From assembly GCA_030248215.1 (NCBI GenBank), contig JASANG010001480.1, forward strand, positions 1 through 64,000: 64,000 nt of DNA, in the 5' to 3' direction. The notes beneath the pieces are model-generated. The model was not told where the DNA came from and did not search any database. It was given only the letters and a program-made list of their open reading frames with translations. Position numbers and translations under genes: made by a program. The stretch is from Enoplolaimus lenunculus. Its lineage: Eukaryota; Nematoda; Enoplea; Enoplida; Thoracostomopsidae. Positions 24,085 to 48,305 of this stretch are shown in pieces. Position 1 is the first letter of the stretch. Each line of letters starts with the position of its first letter.

Positions 24085-24234
24085 GGTCCATGTTACTTTA
24101 AGGGGCGTCCAGGGATCTGATGGGTCTATAAAATTGTAGATTTAGATTCTAGATTACACTTTTTTGCTTAGGCTTAGGCTTAGGCTTTGGAATACGCTTA
24201 ATCTGCTGTTACGTCCCTTAAAGTAACATTGTCC
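24085..24234 (+). mobile_element. MITE family C
   Basis: CCATGTTACTTTAAGGGGCG left, GTCCCTTAAAGTAACATTG right, TTAGGC core. Confidence 0.88.
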
Positions 24235-24274
24235 CGCCCCTGAATAAATTTCTAAAGACGTGAAACAGATTAAT

Positions 24275-25221
24275 GCGGGATTCACGTAACCATTTGTGCG
24301 TTTGGTACCTGTTTTTTCACCAACCCATAGCAGGTGATAAATACAATCCATGCGTATAGCTAGCTAGCTTCTACTTATCCATATGGGTAAGTATCAGCTG
24401 TAGCTATGGATTGCTAACCGCTGTTTTGCTACCCATATGGGTTTCTTAGGTCTTTGCACCAACACATATGGATAGGTAATTATTAGTTATTTTTTGTAAA
24501 AATATTAAACGATAAAAACGTAAAAGACAAATCTAGTGTTCTTCTTGCTGTTACAAGCAAATTTTAAGGATTAATACTGCTTTTGTATTATGTTAAGGTC
24601 CTGGTAAAATACGCCTGTTTTAGGGGATTTCGCAAGCATATTGTGCAGGTAAAGGCTGCCTATACTTTAAACATTCCGTATAAACAAATTATGGGATATT
24701 TCCGCGCTGCACTACATTGCATGCGCTCATAACGGACAAGCAAGTCTCACATGCATGTGTGCCCCGATTTTCAGCAAATTATATACAACTCGTTATCGAT
24801 AAGCAGTCCTAACTTAAAACAACACCAGGAACCATTGGGACCTACTCGAGCGATTATTCCGATATCTATTTATGGAAACAAAACATCTACCAGAACTGTG
24901 GACCCACCCTACACAAAGTTTAAAAGCACAAATACTAGCTATCCAAACAAGCAAAATAACACGACAAAACAAACATTTTAAAAAATTTGTGTAGCCACTG
25001 TTAAAATGAAACCCATATGGGTATCTTGCGGACAAAACCGCAATCCATACGGGGTGTAATCAAAATTTTAGAGCTATCCATATGGGTAGCTCGACCGAAA
25101 GTACCACTAGCTATGTAGTACTAATATTTACCCATATGGGTATCGTGAAAATACTTGTCACCAAGTATGGGTAAGGTGAAAAAATAGGTACCAAATGCAC
25201 AAGTAGTAACGTGAACACCGC
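24275..25221. mobile_element. Non-autonomous element M1 with repeated CCATATGG motifs
   Basis: Imperfect TIRs: TTCACGTAACCATTTGTGCG left and the complement of GCACAAGTAGTAACGTGAAC right, each followed by GGTACC and a TTTTTTCACC block. Five exact CCATATGG sites (24379, 24433, 25013, 25078, 25132) and near-matches lie in the arms. No transposase frame. Confidence 0.75.
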
Positions 25222-25500
25222 ATAAGAAACGATTATAATTCAAAACATTTCTAGTTGCAGAAAAAAAGCAGGGAATATGACCAAAATGCGCATGGTGTCA
25301 CGGTTCCAAGACCACAGCCATCGGGGATCAAAATAGTCTTCACCCACCACCCACCGGTATTCATGTTCAACTTCTTAGCCCAAAATTTTTTCCACAATTT
25401 TTAGAAAATTTTGACAATTCAAGCAAGATTAAAAACCAGGAATTACATTTGATGAATGGCAGTTCACAGCAATTTTAGGACCACATTACGAGCTACAATA
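25222..25500. other. No gene seen
   Basis: Short unrecognised spacer between element M1 and a MITE A. Confidence 0.4.
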
Positions 25501-25696
25501 GCCAATGTAAAGAACAGGGGCGGAACAGGATTATAAGCATATTCCTAAGCCTAAGCCTAAGCCTAAGCTTAAAGCGTAAGAATGAGCATATTCCTAAGAT
25601 AAGCCTAAGCCAAACAAAAAAATTAGTGTAAAGCTTAAAGCTTAATACTCTTCTAGTCTCACAGAAAAACGTTCTGCTCTTGATCTTTACATGGGC
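25501..25696 (-). mobile_element. MITE family A
   Basis: GCCAATGTAAAGAACAGGGG left and TTGATCTTTACATGGGC right, short CCTAAG interior. Confidence 0.88.
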
Positions 25697-25997
25697 GCAA
25701 ACGACAATAATTTGACACAACTAAATTTCTATCTTGTTTGATATTCAGCTTATTATAACCGGAACTGGCCGGGCCGGACTGCAACATTACATGCCGCTCC
25801 GCCTTGCATCAATATTTTGGTAGCATCCGCAAAGGTTGCGAAATTCTACAACCTGTATATTTCAATGATATCGTACGCAAGCAATTTGACTCAATGATGC
25901 TGGCTTTAAATTAGATTTCAGATGAAATAGAAAATATTCATGCACGAAACGATGTTAAATGTTCTACGATGCGTCCTGCTCAATAATGTAATCGATA

Positions 25998-26269
25998 TTA
26001 ACCCTTTCTCACATGAATATTTTCTATTTCCCCTGACACCTGTGTTTATGCTAGGATTCGAACTCCAGTGACTGGAGTGGGAGGCGTATACCATCACCAT
26101 TCAGCTATAGGAGCTTGACGCTCGAACCCGAGTGGGGCTCTCACGTCTTGTGGTGATTTAGTACTGTGTATACGTGTTGCAATTGTTAAACAAGGTGCGA
26201 TATATATTATTTAACGTATATGCACTGCGCTGAGTTGCCTACAGGCAACTCAATGTGAGAAGGGGTTAA
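25998..26269 (-). mobile_element. TTAA-flanked piggyBac-like MITE with tRNA-like core
   Basis: Reverse-oriented full-length copy bounded by TTAA on both sides; about 90 percent similar by eye to 12946-13216. Confidence 0.85.
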
Positions 26270-27164
26270 TAAAATTTTTTGGACCACTGATTAAATGGGT
26301 CGTGGTACCATCAAGGCCCGTTTCTGGATTAAACAGCAACGTAACGGACCTGGCAACCGCTTCCTGTCATTACAGGACAGGCGGAGTGGACATTATTCAC
26401 AGGAGCCGGATGCTTAGTCAAGTTTAAATCGTGTTTCGTCACACTTTGTGTGATTCTGTCCGTGGAATATTTTGTCATCAAAATTGTTTTCGCTTCAGCC
26501 AGGCGTCGGTTACAGTTGGCATAGTTTTTGACAGACAGTTTCGCAAAACGTCTACTAAATACTTACTGAAGCGAAAATTTAGACGGATAAGTTTGCGATT
26601 TTACAAAAGCGAGGTTTGACCGTTTGATCTGAAACCAGTTTAGGCCAACAAAATGGGCAATTTTAAAACGGGTTAGGTACCGGTGGCAGGGTGTATTAAC
26701 CAGATATCCATTTCCGTTCTTGTTTGCGGTGAAAATCGGTGTCCATTTGTGTTTCCGTTATAGAAACACGGGAAATTTTGTTATTTTATGCACAAAAAAT
26801 TGCAAATCACGTATATATCTCGCAATTTTTCATTACACACATGATGTGATTGTTTGAAATAAAATAAAAGTTACAAAATTCGTCTAAAATCTTCAAGTTT
26901 TCGATGCATCCGCTGTTTTTTTGTTTAAAATTTTACAAAACCCAATGAATATTTGCATACCTCTGTTGTGTTGGCAGAAAACGGTAACATCTTTGAAACT
27001 TTTATACTTTAATATCCGTTTTGAAGTTTATGTTTTGTTACTTAAAAATTGTTGTTCAAACCGTTATTATTGAAACCGGCATGTACGAATAGAATAGATT
27101 TCGATCAAACCGTCAAGTTTTAAATCTAAAAAAGTAAATCTTAGACTAAGCATAAAGCTAAAAC
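26270..27164. other. No gene seen; family I left end near 26688
   Basis: CAGGGTGTATTAACCAGATA and TTCCGTTCTTG mark a family I relative; no coding signal. Confidence 0.4.
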
Positions 27165-27302
27165 ACTGGTCAGATATGATATTTATTAACAATTACTTCA
27201 AATTTTCTTGACCTCGGGAAGTTCCATTCACTTCTATTGATCGGGACTCCAAACGGGGACACCCTCTTATTACCCCCGTTTTTTTCGGGTCAATACAGTA
27301 TG
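27165..27302. mobile_element. MITE family G, right end only
   Basis: GACTCCAAACGGGGACACCC and TTCGGGTCAATACAGTATG. Confidence 0.65.
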
Positions 27303-27351
27303 TGTTTTATTTTCTATTTTATTTTTTGGTATTATTTTTGTTGCTTTTTTC

Positions 27352-27546
27352 GCCTATGTAAAGATCAGGAGCCGAACGTTTTTCTGCGGGACCTGTTATA
27401 GAGTTAGGTTGAGCTTTAGCTATATTTTGTTGCTTAGGTTTTGACCTAAGCTTAAATTTAGGTATATATAAGCTCATGCTTACGTTTAGGCATAGGCTTG
27501 GGAGCATGCATATATTACTGTTACGGTCATGTTCTATACATTGTCC
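27352..27546 (+). mobile_element. MITE family A, diverged
   Basis: CTATGTAAAGATCAGGAGCC left, ATGTTCTATACATTG right (the right end is family B-like), diverged interior. Confidence 0.75.
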
Positions 27547-27765
27547 CATATTTGTTTTACATAAATGATTTTTATATACAAACAAAAAACATACGTAGAT
27601 TCTGACGAGTTAAGCTAAAAATCCACTATTTTGATTATATAAAATATTATTTGACATTTCAAAATTATTACTGATTTCAAGATAGAGTAAAACGAATATG
27701 CATTTCAATGCGACCTTTTGTAAAGGAAATAGTCTACAGAGGTTCGTTGATGTAGCGAAACACTA

Positions 27766-28035
27766 ATAACCCTTTCACTCATGGAACATATACTCTGAGC
27801 AACTAAATACAAAATAATATACGAGCAATGAAGACACTGTGAGCAATGTTTAACAATTATAACATATATGCGCAGTGTAAAATCTTCACAAGACGTGATA
27901 ACCTCCTCGGGCTTGAGCATCAAGCTCCTATAACTCAGGGGTCATCGTAAACGCCTCCTACCAGTGAGACTGAGGATCGAATTTTACCTTTAAATTACAT
28001 TTCATTGAAAATATTCGTGTGATATAAAGGGTTAA
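27766..28035 (+). mobile_element. Diverged piggyBac-like MITE with tRNA-like core
   Basis: TAACCCTTTCACTCATGG left, GATATAAAGGGTTAA right. The core keeps CAAGCTCCTATAACTCAGG but the B box is eroded (GAGGATCGAATTT). Confidence 0.7.
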
Positions 28036-28775
28036 CATTTGCCAAGACTCTATTTTAGTGCATCAAGTATGTTTAACCTTCTAAACAAAACACGAAAAAT
28101 GTTTTTATATTTGTCACTCAACTGTGAATAATTTTCAACCACTGATTTTTGACGTTATGTCAGCACAATGTCATTTCCTATGTAGCAAAGTTTTTACATT
28201 TTTGGTTTAGATAACAGGTAGTCAAAATGGTTTATAGTTCGCCTAAGCCTAAGTCTAAACTTCTGATTTGAGCTCAATCGAACGAATTTAGCAAGCCAGT
28301 GTATTTGCCTTAAACTTCACTTTGAGGTAAATAATTTCTGAGTGTTAGTGAAGTTTCACACTGCAAAAAGCGTAAGCCACCCCCAGGCAAATATTTTAGC
28401 TATTTTAGGATTTAAGTTGAACCTGGTGTACCGTTGTCGTTAGCAGTCTCAAAACCTACCGACTCGGGTGACCCGGCCCAAAACAGGGTTCGGCGTTGTA
28501 ACCAATTTTAATGTTTTTAGAAATTTGAGCATTCTATTAAACTTATGCCTGTATTCTCGTTCGCTTTGCTCACGTAATTTCTTCAGTTGTAATTTTTCAG
28601 TGAACAAGACCCACGCAATGCTAGGCACAGCCCTAAACTAGGAGTTTACACCAAACCAAGAGTTTGACGTGTCTAGAAAGCACTCGCACCGTCGTTACTA
28701 TACGAATATACATCGATAAACGCGAAATAAATTAAATTTTCAAAGAAAATAAAATACAAATTATATATCAGTATT
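28036..28775. other. No gene seen
   Basis: AT-rich spacer without recognised repeat ends. Confidence 0.35.
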
Positions 28776-29056
28776 GGCCCATGTATAGAACACGGCCGGA
28801 ACAGTAGCATAAGCATATTCCTAAGTCTAAGCCTAAGCCTATGTCTAAGCGTATGGCTTAGCCTATTCCTAAGCCTAAGCCTAAGCCTAAGCGTATGGTT
28901 TAGCCTATTCCTAAGCCTAAGCCTAAGCGTATGGCTTAACCTATTCCTAAGCCTAAGCCTAATCCTAAGCCTTTGTAAAAAATTAGTCTAAAGCTTAAAC
29001 TGACTCTATTTGTAGCTCCTCCGCAAAACGATCCGGCCCTGTTCTATACATGGGCC
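28776..29056 (-). mobile_element. MITE family B with repeated interior
   Basis: GGCCCATGTATAGAACACGG left and CCCTGTTCTATACATGGGCC right. Interior of three to four units of CGTATGGCTTAGCCTATTCC plus CCTAAG runs. Confidence 0.9.
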
Positions 29057-29831
29057 TGAGTATTAATGGTTTGAGTTGTGCTTTCATGTGCCGCCCGCCG
29101 TCGTACCATCCCAAACAAACAGCAACTGCATACAAATGATTGCATGCGCAAATTGCTACTGCAAGCTATTGTCAATATAAACGTCTGCAGCGGTGGTCTC
29201 AGCTGTGTACATTTCGCTTATTACCAGTTCAGTGATGGGTCGTCGGAGTTTTTGAACGAAAACAACATTTCCTGCGATTCTTTCGACTGCTGTGCAGAGT
29301 CGGTGATGCGCAGTTGTTGTATTTTGCTTGCTTGAAAACCTATCACTGTCATGGCAATAAATGCTGCCCACATTTGAGGATACCAGCGTCAGATATCAAT
29401 ATTTTAGCTTAAGATCACGCTATTTTTTCGGTCGGTGCAATATTTGGCAACATTTTCGTATTCGACCCATGGGTTTGTTCACTAATACCAAGAGGTCGCT
29501 CTATGCTCGCCGCATGACGATGCACATCACAGCGCGGCACAGAAAAGTATAACGCAACCCTAAGCGTTGGTAACCTAAGCCTACGCTTGTAACTAAGCGT
29601 AACGATGTAGATATGCCTTATTCTACGTTTAAGCCTACGCCTAAAGTAAAGCCAAAGCCTCCTAATCGCTAAGTCCACCTGTTAGTCCTGTTTGCCAGAG
29701 CACAGGCGCTATGCAATTTAGTAACGGCCGACACCTTACTGACAACTATATTAGAGCTAAACCCTCATAGTTCAGTAGCTGTAGTTGTCCAGTTTAAAGG
29801 CTAATAACCAGGATTTGATTTTCAAAAGGTA

Positions 29832-30282
29832 TACTGTAGTGACCCGAATATGAGAGAGGGACTGATATTTATTTGGCCTCTCCAGACGGTACCCCTATTT
29901 TATGCGGTTACGGACTGTTATTTATTTTTAACCCACGCTCCGCCACCCTTCGTTACTGATATACATCCAGTACTGCCACTATGCGTTGAATTAAACGTTT
30001 ATTTGTCTTGTGTCAATAGCTTGAGCGATAATGCAATGTTGTACTTAGGAATGTTACTTTCAAAACTTTAGTACGCTTTAAAGTTTCGAACTCAAATTAT
30101 TTGGTCCTGGAGTCATTTATGCGCCGCTACAATTACAAATAATTGACATTTATGGACTCTAATTAGGGTCTAGAAACCCTATCCGCTTACGGATCTTATT
30201 AGGAATACGGACTCCTATTGATTGGGGCTCAAAATATGGACCTCTCTTGCTACCCTTTTCTTATTCGGGTCACTACAGTAAT
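29832..30282. mobile_element. MITE family G, full length
   Basis: TACTGTAGTGACCCGAATAT left, TTCGGGTCACTACAGTA right. Lies about 165 bases below the PCBP terminal exon. Confidence 0.9.
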
Positions 30283-30449
30283 CTCATGTAAAAACTTATT
30301 GAATGAGTAAAAATTATATCAACCAGCGCCTTTGTTTCCCGATTCTCCTGAAGTTCCGTGAGATGTATTTATCGTATCTTCCCGTCCTGTAAATATGAGT
30401 CTGATTGTAAAGTTTGAGCGATTTTTTGAAATTTAAAACGATTTAAATT

Positions 30450-42273
<11,824 letters not shown>

Positions 42274-43263
42274 AATATACTAAATATATTTTTCTAAAAT
42301 ATTTTCTAAATTTCAATTATTTGAAAACGGAACTTGTGAAACAATACAACCGGCTGAAAACATTAAAAAATTTTAGTCCATGGGTCAGCGAACTGACCGT
42401 AGGCGACTGTGTTTTCGTTGCTGTAGCACACAATTTTACCAGAGCACAACTGGGAAACAAACACTGATTTTAAAATTAATACAATTTGAGTTTGAAATTT
42501 TAAAATTATTTTAGGGAAAGGTTAACGGTCACATATTAATAACAATAGCCTAAGAGCCCATCCTCCGACAAAGCCCTCTGTCGATCCGTTGGCTGCGGAC
42601 CTGATTCAAACAGTAATCACGGGTCGGGTAAAAAATTTTGCACAGTTTCAGCTTTTAGATTAACATGTTTAGTGTTTGGGAGCTAACGTATAGACGAACC
42701 ACAATTACCTATCACAAACTCTTTGTTTGGTCATCCTTCAGATCCGGCAAAAACCCAATCTTCAGTTCCGGTAATTGTTTCCTACCTCCGGTATCTCCAT
42801 AGCAGAAATGTATTTTTCACATTTTTGTCAATTTTGGCTAAAACTGTAATATGTTTATAACACGCCGAAAAACGCTATTAACCATTTGACAATACATCGC
42901 AAACAATAACAACAACAACAACAATTAAACAGCTTGCAGTCCTGAAAACATATGGTTTTAATTGCATTTTAATCAATAATACGCCAAGGGGAAGCTACAA
43001 AAAAGACAAGCAGCCCCCCACCCAGCCACAAATTGATAGTTGTCCCGGTTGAGGCATTCACAATTGAAACGTTAATGATTTGGCAGTTCAGCTGAAAACT
43101 AATTTTGAAATATTTTTTTGAAGCTGGCGTTTACTGATAAGAGCTCTTGTTCCACTGAATAAACCCCAGTAGCTGAAACAACTTGTGGTCGTACCTGTTT
43201 TATCAATGGAAATTTTTGTGCAGTCTGCACTGGTTCAGTTATTATCATACACATAAGTGCGTT
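42274..43263. other. Upstream of the PCBP start codon
   Basis: Should contain the 5' UTR, possible non-coding exons and the promoter of the PCBP-like gene. A family I fragment (ATCCGGCAAAAACCC, CTACCTCCGG) at 42720-42800. No promoter element could be assigned. Confidence 0.4.
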
Positions 43264-43655
43264 CAGGGTGAAACCAGAATCCCGGTTCCGGTAGGGATAT
43301 CTGGTATTGTTTACCAACCGGTTCCGGTTATAAATCTGGCTATTTTTTCGCCGGAATTTTCCGTTATTTTCGGTATTGAAAATTTTTCTCATACGAAAAT
43401 TTAAGAAAAATTGACATGTTATTTTAACTTTTTGTTCTAAAACAGTCTGAGCGTGCATTGCCAAAATTATCACTTTGTGTCATACTCTATAATTCATCAT
43501 ACGTTACCCCAACTACTGCATTTGTTTGAGGATTTTGGCAAAATAGCTTTAAAATGAATTTTTTGGTAACAAGTATTTTTTGTTTTCCGGCTCCGGCTTC
43601 GGTATTTTTTAACATTTCGGTTTCGGTACTCTTTATATATCCGGTTGTACCCTGG
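43264..43655. mobile_element. Family I element
   Basis: Left CCAGAATCCCGGTTCCGG, right ATCCGGTTGTACCCTGG, with GGTTCCGG/CCGGAA arms. Confidence 0.7.
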
Positions 43656-43809
43656 TCCATATATATTTCTATCGCAATTTACCGATATATCTAATCATCA
43701 CGCATTAATAATTGCAAAATGGTTTTAGTGTAATATTAATCAGAAAATCTCAGCAGACAATTGTCAAATCATTTGTTGCTATTTCTATGACGAATATAGG
43801 ATTTTCCTA

Positions 43810-44069
43810 TGAGAACTTGCAGCTGCAACTTGCACGAAATACTTGCAGCTGCAAGTATTTTCAAAGGAATATTCCGATTGACCAATCAAACTGCAGGTGC
43901 AAAAAATTAAAGTGACTTGCAGCTGCGTTCGCAGGTCCAAACTAAATTAAATAACATAAATTCCAGTGAATAAATTGCAGCTGCCACAACTTCAAAGCTG
44001 TTTTGTGACCAAACAAGCGCGTGCACTAGTTTTTGCTGCAAAAACTTGCACATGTAAATAAGACTTTAT
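43810..44069. mobile_element. MITE family F
   Basis: GAGAACTTGCAGCTGCAACT left, ACTTGCACATGTAAATAAG right. Confidence 0.75.
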
Positions 44070-44724
44070 TGTGTTTTGAAATTTTACAGTTCTAAAGCCA
44101 TGTTGCTAGGCATATATTTCAATTTTTTAACATTTAAAACATGCGAGTCGAATATGTAAGTTTTTGACGTACGTGTAAAATACAACACAACATTTTGATT
44201 AAATATTTGGCAACAAAACACATTGTGAGTTTCAGATGAACAATTTCTATCGCAATATCATTTGCGTGACAGGATTGGCCGGATTTAATGGGATGCTTCC
44301 GGTATCCAGAATGAGGATTTTTTAAAATTGTTATCGAATGTAACCACACACACACTGAAACACAAGATTCAGAGACAGACCCAAGCAGATGGGCCAAATT
44401 TATTAACTGAGACCTGCAGCCCCAGCTAAAACAGCCGTTTGTTTCACTTTTTTCAACATTTTAAGTGTATTTTTTTACTTAATTTTGGTCGAAAAAAATG
44501 AATAAAAAATGTTAATCGTTTGTCGTTTTACCTCAGTCGTATTTCCACCGTATAAAAGGCTCCTACCGTCCCACATTTGATTGTGAATGCTTTCGGTAAA
44601 CGGTTTTTGACAATCAAAACCAGGTGTCGCAAAATAAAGTATAATAAAAAACACAAAAAACAACAAATAAATAAACAAAAAAATGAAATATAAAACAGCT
44701 GAAAGAGGTTTTAATATACATTAT

Positions 44725-44865
44725 ACACTGCAAAAAATGGTGAGTTAAATTCGACTCGAAAAGTCGCACGATTGACTCTGGCGGAGTCGAATTTAACACA
44801 GTCTGTGTAGTTCCGTGGAGCCTAATTCGGAGAGAGTCAATTTGACTGACCATTTTTTGCAGTGC
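44725..44865. mobile_element. MITE family D
   Basis: CACTGCAAAAAATGGTGAG left, GACCATTTTTTGCAGTG right. Confidence 0.88.
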
Positions 44866-44974
44866 AGGTAATGTTTAGAGACCCTGTAACAAGATAATAC
44901 TAAAAAGTATTTGAAAGACAAAAGACAATGATTCTATGATGAATGTTAATTTTTGAAGCGTCTTGTTTGCCGGC

Positions 44975-45025
44975 AGGACTGCAATAGAGTAGACTTAAGC
45001 TTTATACCATTATTTCTTCATTTCA
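44975..45025 (+). mobile_element. MITE family A fragment
   Basis: GGACTGCAATAGAGTAGACT and AAGCTTTATACCATT only. Confidence 0.5.
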
Positions 45026-46227
45026 GATGGAAAGACAATTCTCGCCTATTGCGAATGGTTCTATTAAATTTCAGTAATTTTTAGCCTCCTTCAAACATTT
45101 ATGTACCATAATAAATCTATTATACAACAAAATAAACAACAAATAAAAATACATAAAAAAATACCAAAAATTATATATCAAACTTGACAAGAGAGCAACG
45201 TTGCAACCGCAGTGTGTCACTAAACATTCTTGAATTAACCAAAAAATGGAAAATTTAGGCAATTTGAAACCAGCTGATATTTAGCAAACCAGGCTAAAAC
45301 AGGAAGTGAATGCGTTTGAGTTCCATTTTCAAAATTTTCCGAAAAATATTCTTCGTTCTTAAAAAATTAATTTCTTCTAAAATTACGGACGGTTATGGCC
45401 TTTAGCGTTGAGACTCCTGACATATATGTGTTGAATTTTAGCTTTTGAATTCTTAACATTTTTTAAAATATTCAGATTTTACACTTTATTTCATCAGTGG
45501 CGTTTCTGACAAATAAAGTTTGAAAATACAACGATGCGTCCCCTTTGGCTTGGTAACCTTGATCCTTGATCTCCTACTACGCGCACAGCCTTACCGCCTG
45601 GTTTATAAATCTTTACCAAAACAGGCAAAACATTATTTGACTTCCTCCTTTTACCATAACAGGAGCGGAAACCTCCCGTTAGAAACAAGAGTGCGCTGTA
45701 TAGAAATTTTTTGGACGAGTTTACGTGTTAAACGACAGATTCTACTTCGAGATACCATAATGACTTTTAAAGCGAAAAAATTTTTCGTTCAAAAAACAAA
45801 CCTCCTACTGTAGTAAAATTACCTGATATGAGAAGAAAACATGCGTTGTTACTCTCTCTCTGTCATGGTAACGTTAACATTACATCCAAATCAAGATAAA
45901 CATCGCTAAAACTAAATATACCCCCCAAATATTTGCAGTATCGCTAAAACTAAATATACCCCCCCCCCCCAAATATTTGCAGTTTTAATGTCATGGGCGT
46001 AGCATGGATTACCATTTCACGAGCGTAGCACCAGTCAGAATAATGGTTTTGACATCTGCAATCAAGCAGGTTTATAATCAGACGCCGTTAAAAGGACAAA
46101 TTTTCATGCTCACAACGTTTGGGGGGTAAATTCAGCTGCCCCCACTGTTTGCAACCGTCATTCATAAATATATATGGATATAATCCAACAATATGTTTTA
46201 AAGTAAAACATTATTTATTGTTATATA
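45026..46227. other. No gene seen; short direct repeat near 45905-45980
   Basis: ATCGCTAAAACTAAATATAC followed by a C-run and AAATATTTGCAGT occurs twice in tandem. Otherwise unrecognised. Confidence 0.4.
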
Positions 46228-46280
46228 TATGTACGTAAATATATATATATATATATATGCATATGCATATGCATATATAA
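46228..46280. repeat. AT dinucleotide microsatellite with ATGCAT units
   Basis: TATATATATATATA followed by ATGCATATGCATATGCAT. Other TA-rich simple tracts lie at 20940-21025, 47560-47612 and 49608-49648. Confidence 0.9.
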
Positions 46281-46771
46281 TTATACTTACGCTAAGACTA
46301 TCACCGCAGTGTTATCATGAGACGTAAGAGCATTTTTTTCTAAACTTAGAAAACTAAAGTTTCTGTTGGTTTTAGTTCATTTTTCGTCTAAAATCAATGT
46401 TTAGACTTTATCAAGCCAGCTATCATTGTTCAAAAAATATGTCATTTTTCAAAATTCGCTGTTTAATAAACACAAGTAAACTGAAATTAAAACACTGTTA
46501 ATGAGTTAAAATCTATTTCGTACGGCGGAAGCTTACAAAAACAATTATTAATGGTAAAAAGTTATAAAGGTTTGTTTTGTCGCCTTCTTAGATTCGTTTA
46601 TTTTGAAGTTTAAAGTGAAAAAACATTGGGTCAGACTATTTGAAAAATATATATTTTTTGAAAATTTTAATGTCGTGAAAAATGACAAAGTTTTCAATTC
46701 AGCTGGATAATAAATTACTTGTTTAAACTGCACTTGATTATAAGTTCAAGCTTTTTACATACGGAGTATAT

Positions 46772-46966
46772 GGTCCATGTTAAGGGGCGTCCAGGTTACT
46801 GGTGGGTCTATAAAAGAGTACGTTTCGATTCTAGATTACATTTTTTTGCTTAGGCTTAGGCTTTAGGCTCAGGCTTAGGCTTTTAGGAACACATTTTTGC
46901 AACGCTTAGGCTTAGGCTTAGGAATACGCTTAGTCTACTGTTACGCCCTTTAAAGTAACATTGGCC
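46772..46966 (+). mobile_element. MITE family C
   Basis: GGTCCATGTTAAGGGGCGTC left, CCTTTAAAGTAACATTGGCC right, TTAGGC core. Confidence 0.88.
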
Positions 46967-46984
46967 ATGTGTACTATAAGCAAC

Positions 46985-47085
46985 ACTGGACGTTCAATGA
47001 TGAGCATTTTTACAATGGACCGCTGATGACAGACGCCTTCCATCCGAGTGACCGGGGTTCGAATCCTGGCTGTGAGGTTTGATTT
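46985..47085 (+). repeat. tRNA-like fragment
   Basis: ACCGCTGATGACAGACGCC and CCGGGGTTCGAATCCTGGC imitate tRNA A and B boxes. It resembles the core of the TTAA MITEs without their termini. Confidence 0.45.
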
Positions 47086-47111
47086 GTGGTGAAATTGAGA
47101 ATTAAAGACCC

Positions 47112-47264
47112 ACACAGAACAGTGGCGAACCGTTTTTGCGTGGGACTGCAATAGAGTAAGCTTAAGCTTTAGACTGATTTTTTTGGTTTAGGCTAATCTT
47201 AGGCTAGGCTATAGGCTTAGAAATATGCTTAAATTACTGTTTTATGACCCCGGTCTTTATGAAA
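47112..47264 (+). mobile_element. MITE family A, eroded ends
   Basis: GTGGGACTGCAATAGAGTAA and the TTTAGACT interior identify it; both termini are degraded. Confidence 0.7.
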
Positions 47265-47768
47265 ACAAACCAGAATTCGAAAGCGTTTGTTTCGCAGCGA
47301 AAGCTATAAACCCCACGGGAATGATAACAAAACTTATTTCGTAACGAAATCCGTTTCATTAATATTAAGACAATATTTTTCTATCAATTTTGAGTAATTC
47401 GAATAATACAAAAATGAAAAATACACACAACACTGGTGGAGCACAACCGACTCTTAACCTCAGCAAACGGCGGAAACATCGCAAAATCACTTTTATATAC
47501 TGTTTACTTATAAGCTTTTCAAATGTACGTTGCGTATTTTTTAATTTTAAGCTTATATCAGCGTAATATATATAATATATAAATATATATAAATATATAT
47601 ATTATATCGCAATAAGAGAAATAGAATGAACCCTTAATATCGCTGCTTTAGTGATTACAGAACTGTTAGTATGCTTGAACAGATAGCAATAATGAATTTG
47701 ATGCAAGCCTAAGCTTAACTTTAAACGAATCATAAATCTGAGCCAAACGCATGAACATTTTAAATATA

Positions 47769-48305
47769 ATCCTAACAGCCTAAACCTAAACCAATTAGAA
47801 TAAAGCCTAATCCTAAGCGGCTTAACCTAAATCAATTAGAATAAAGCCTAATCCTAAGAGGCTTAACCTAAACCAATTAGAATAAAACCTAATCCTAAGA
47901 GGCTTAACCTAAACCAATTACAATAAAGCCTAATCCTAAGAGCCTTAACCTAAACCAATTAGAATAAAGCCTAATCCTAAGAGCCTTAACCTAAACCAAT
48001 TAGAATAAAGCCTAATCCTAAGAGGCTGAACCTAAATCAATTAGAATAAAGCCTAATCCTAAGAGCCTAAACCTAAACCAATTAGAATATAGCCTAATCC
48101 TAAGAGCCTTAACCTAAACCAATTGGAATAAACCTAATCCTAAGAGCCTAAACCTAAACCAATTAGAATAAAGCCTAATCCTAAGAGCCTTAACCTAAAC
48201 CAATAAGAATAAAGCCTAATCCTAAAAGCCTTAACCTAAACCAATTACAATAAAGCCTAATCATAAGAGCCTTAACCTAAACCAATTAGAATAAAGCGTA
48301 ATCCT
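47769..48305. repeat. About 41-base minisatellite (CCTAATCCTAAGAG...), about 13 units
   Basis: Each unit is CCTAATCCTAAGAGCCTTA, ACCTAAACCAATTAGAATA and AAG, with small variants. Hexamer-like CCTAA words recall the MITE interiors, but there are no TIRs. Confidence 0.93.

Noticed and set aside
29156-29371. Minus-strand sequence VIGFQASKIQQLR, superficially like a KH loop
   Set aside because: The stretch overlaps a MITE P TIR end and the similarity stops after about 12 residues.
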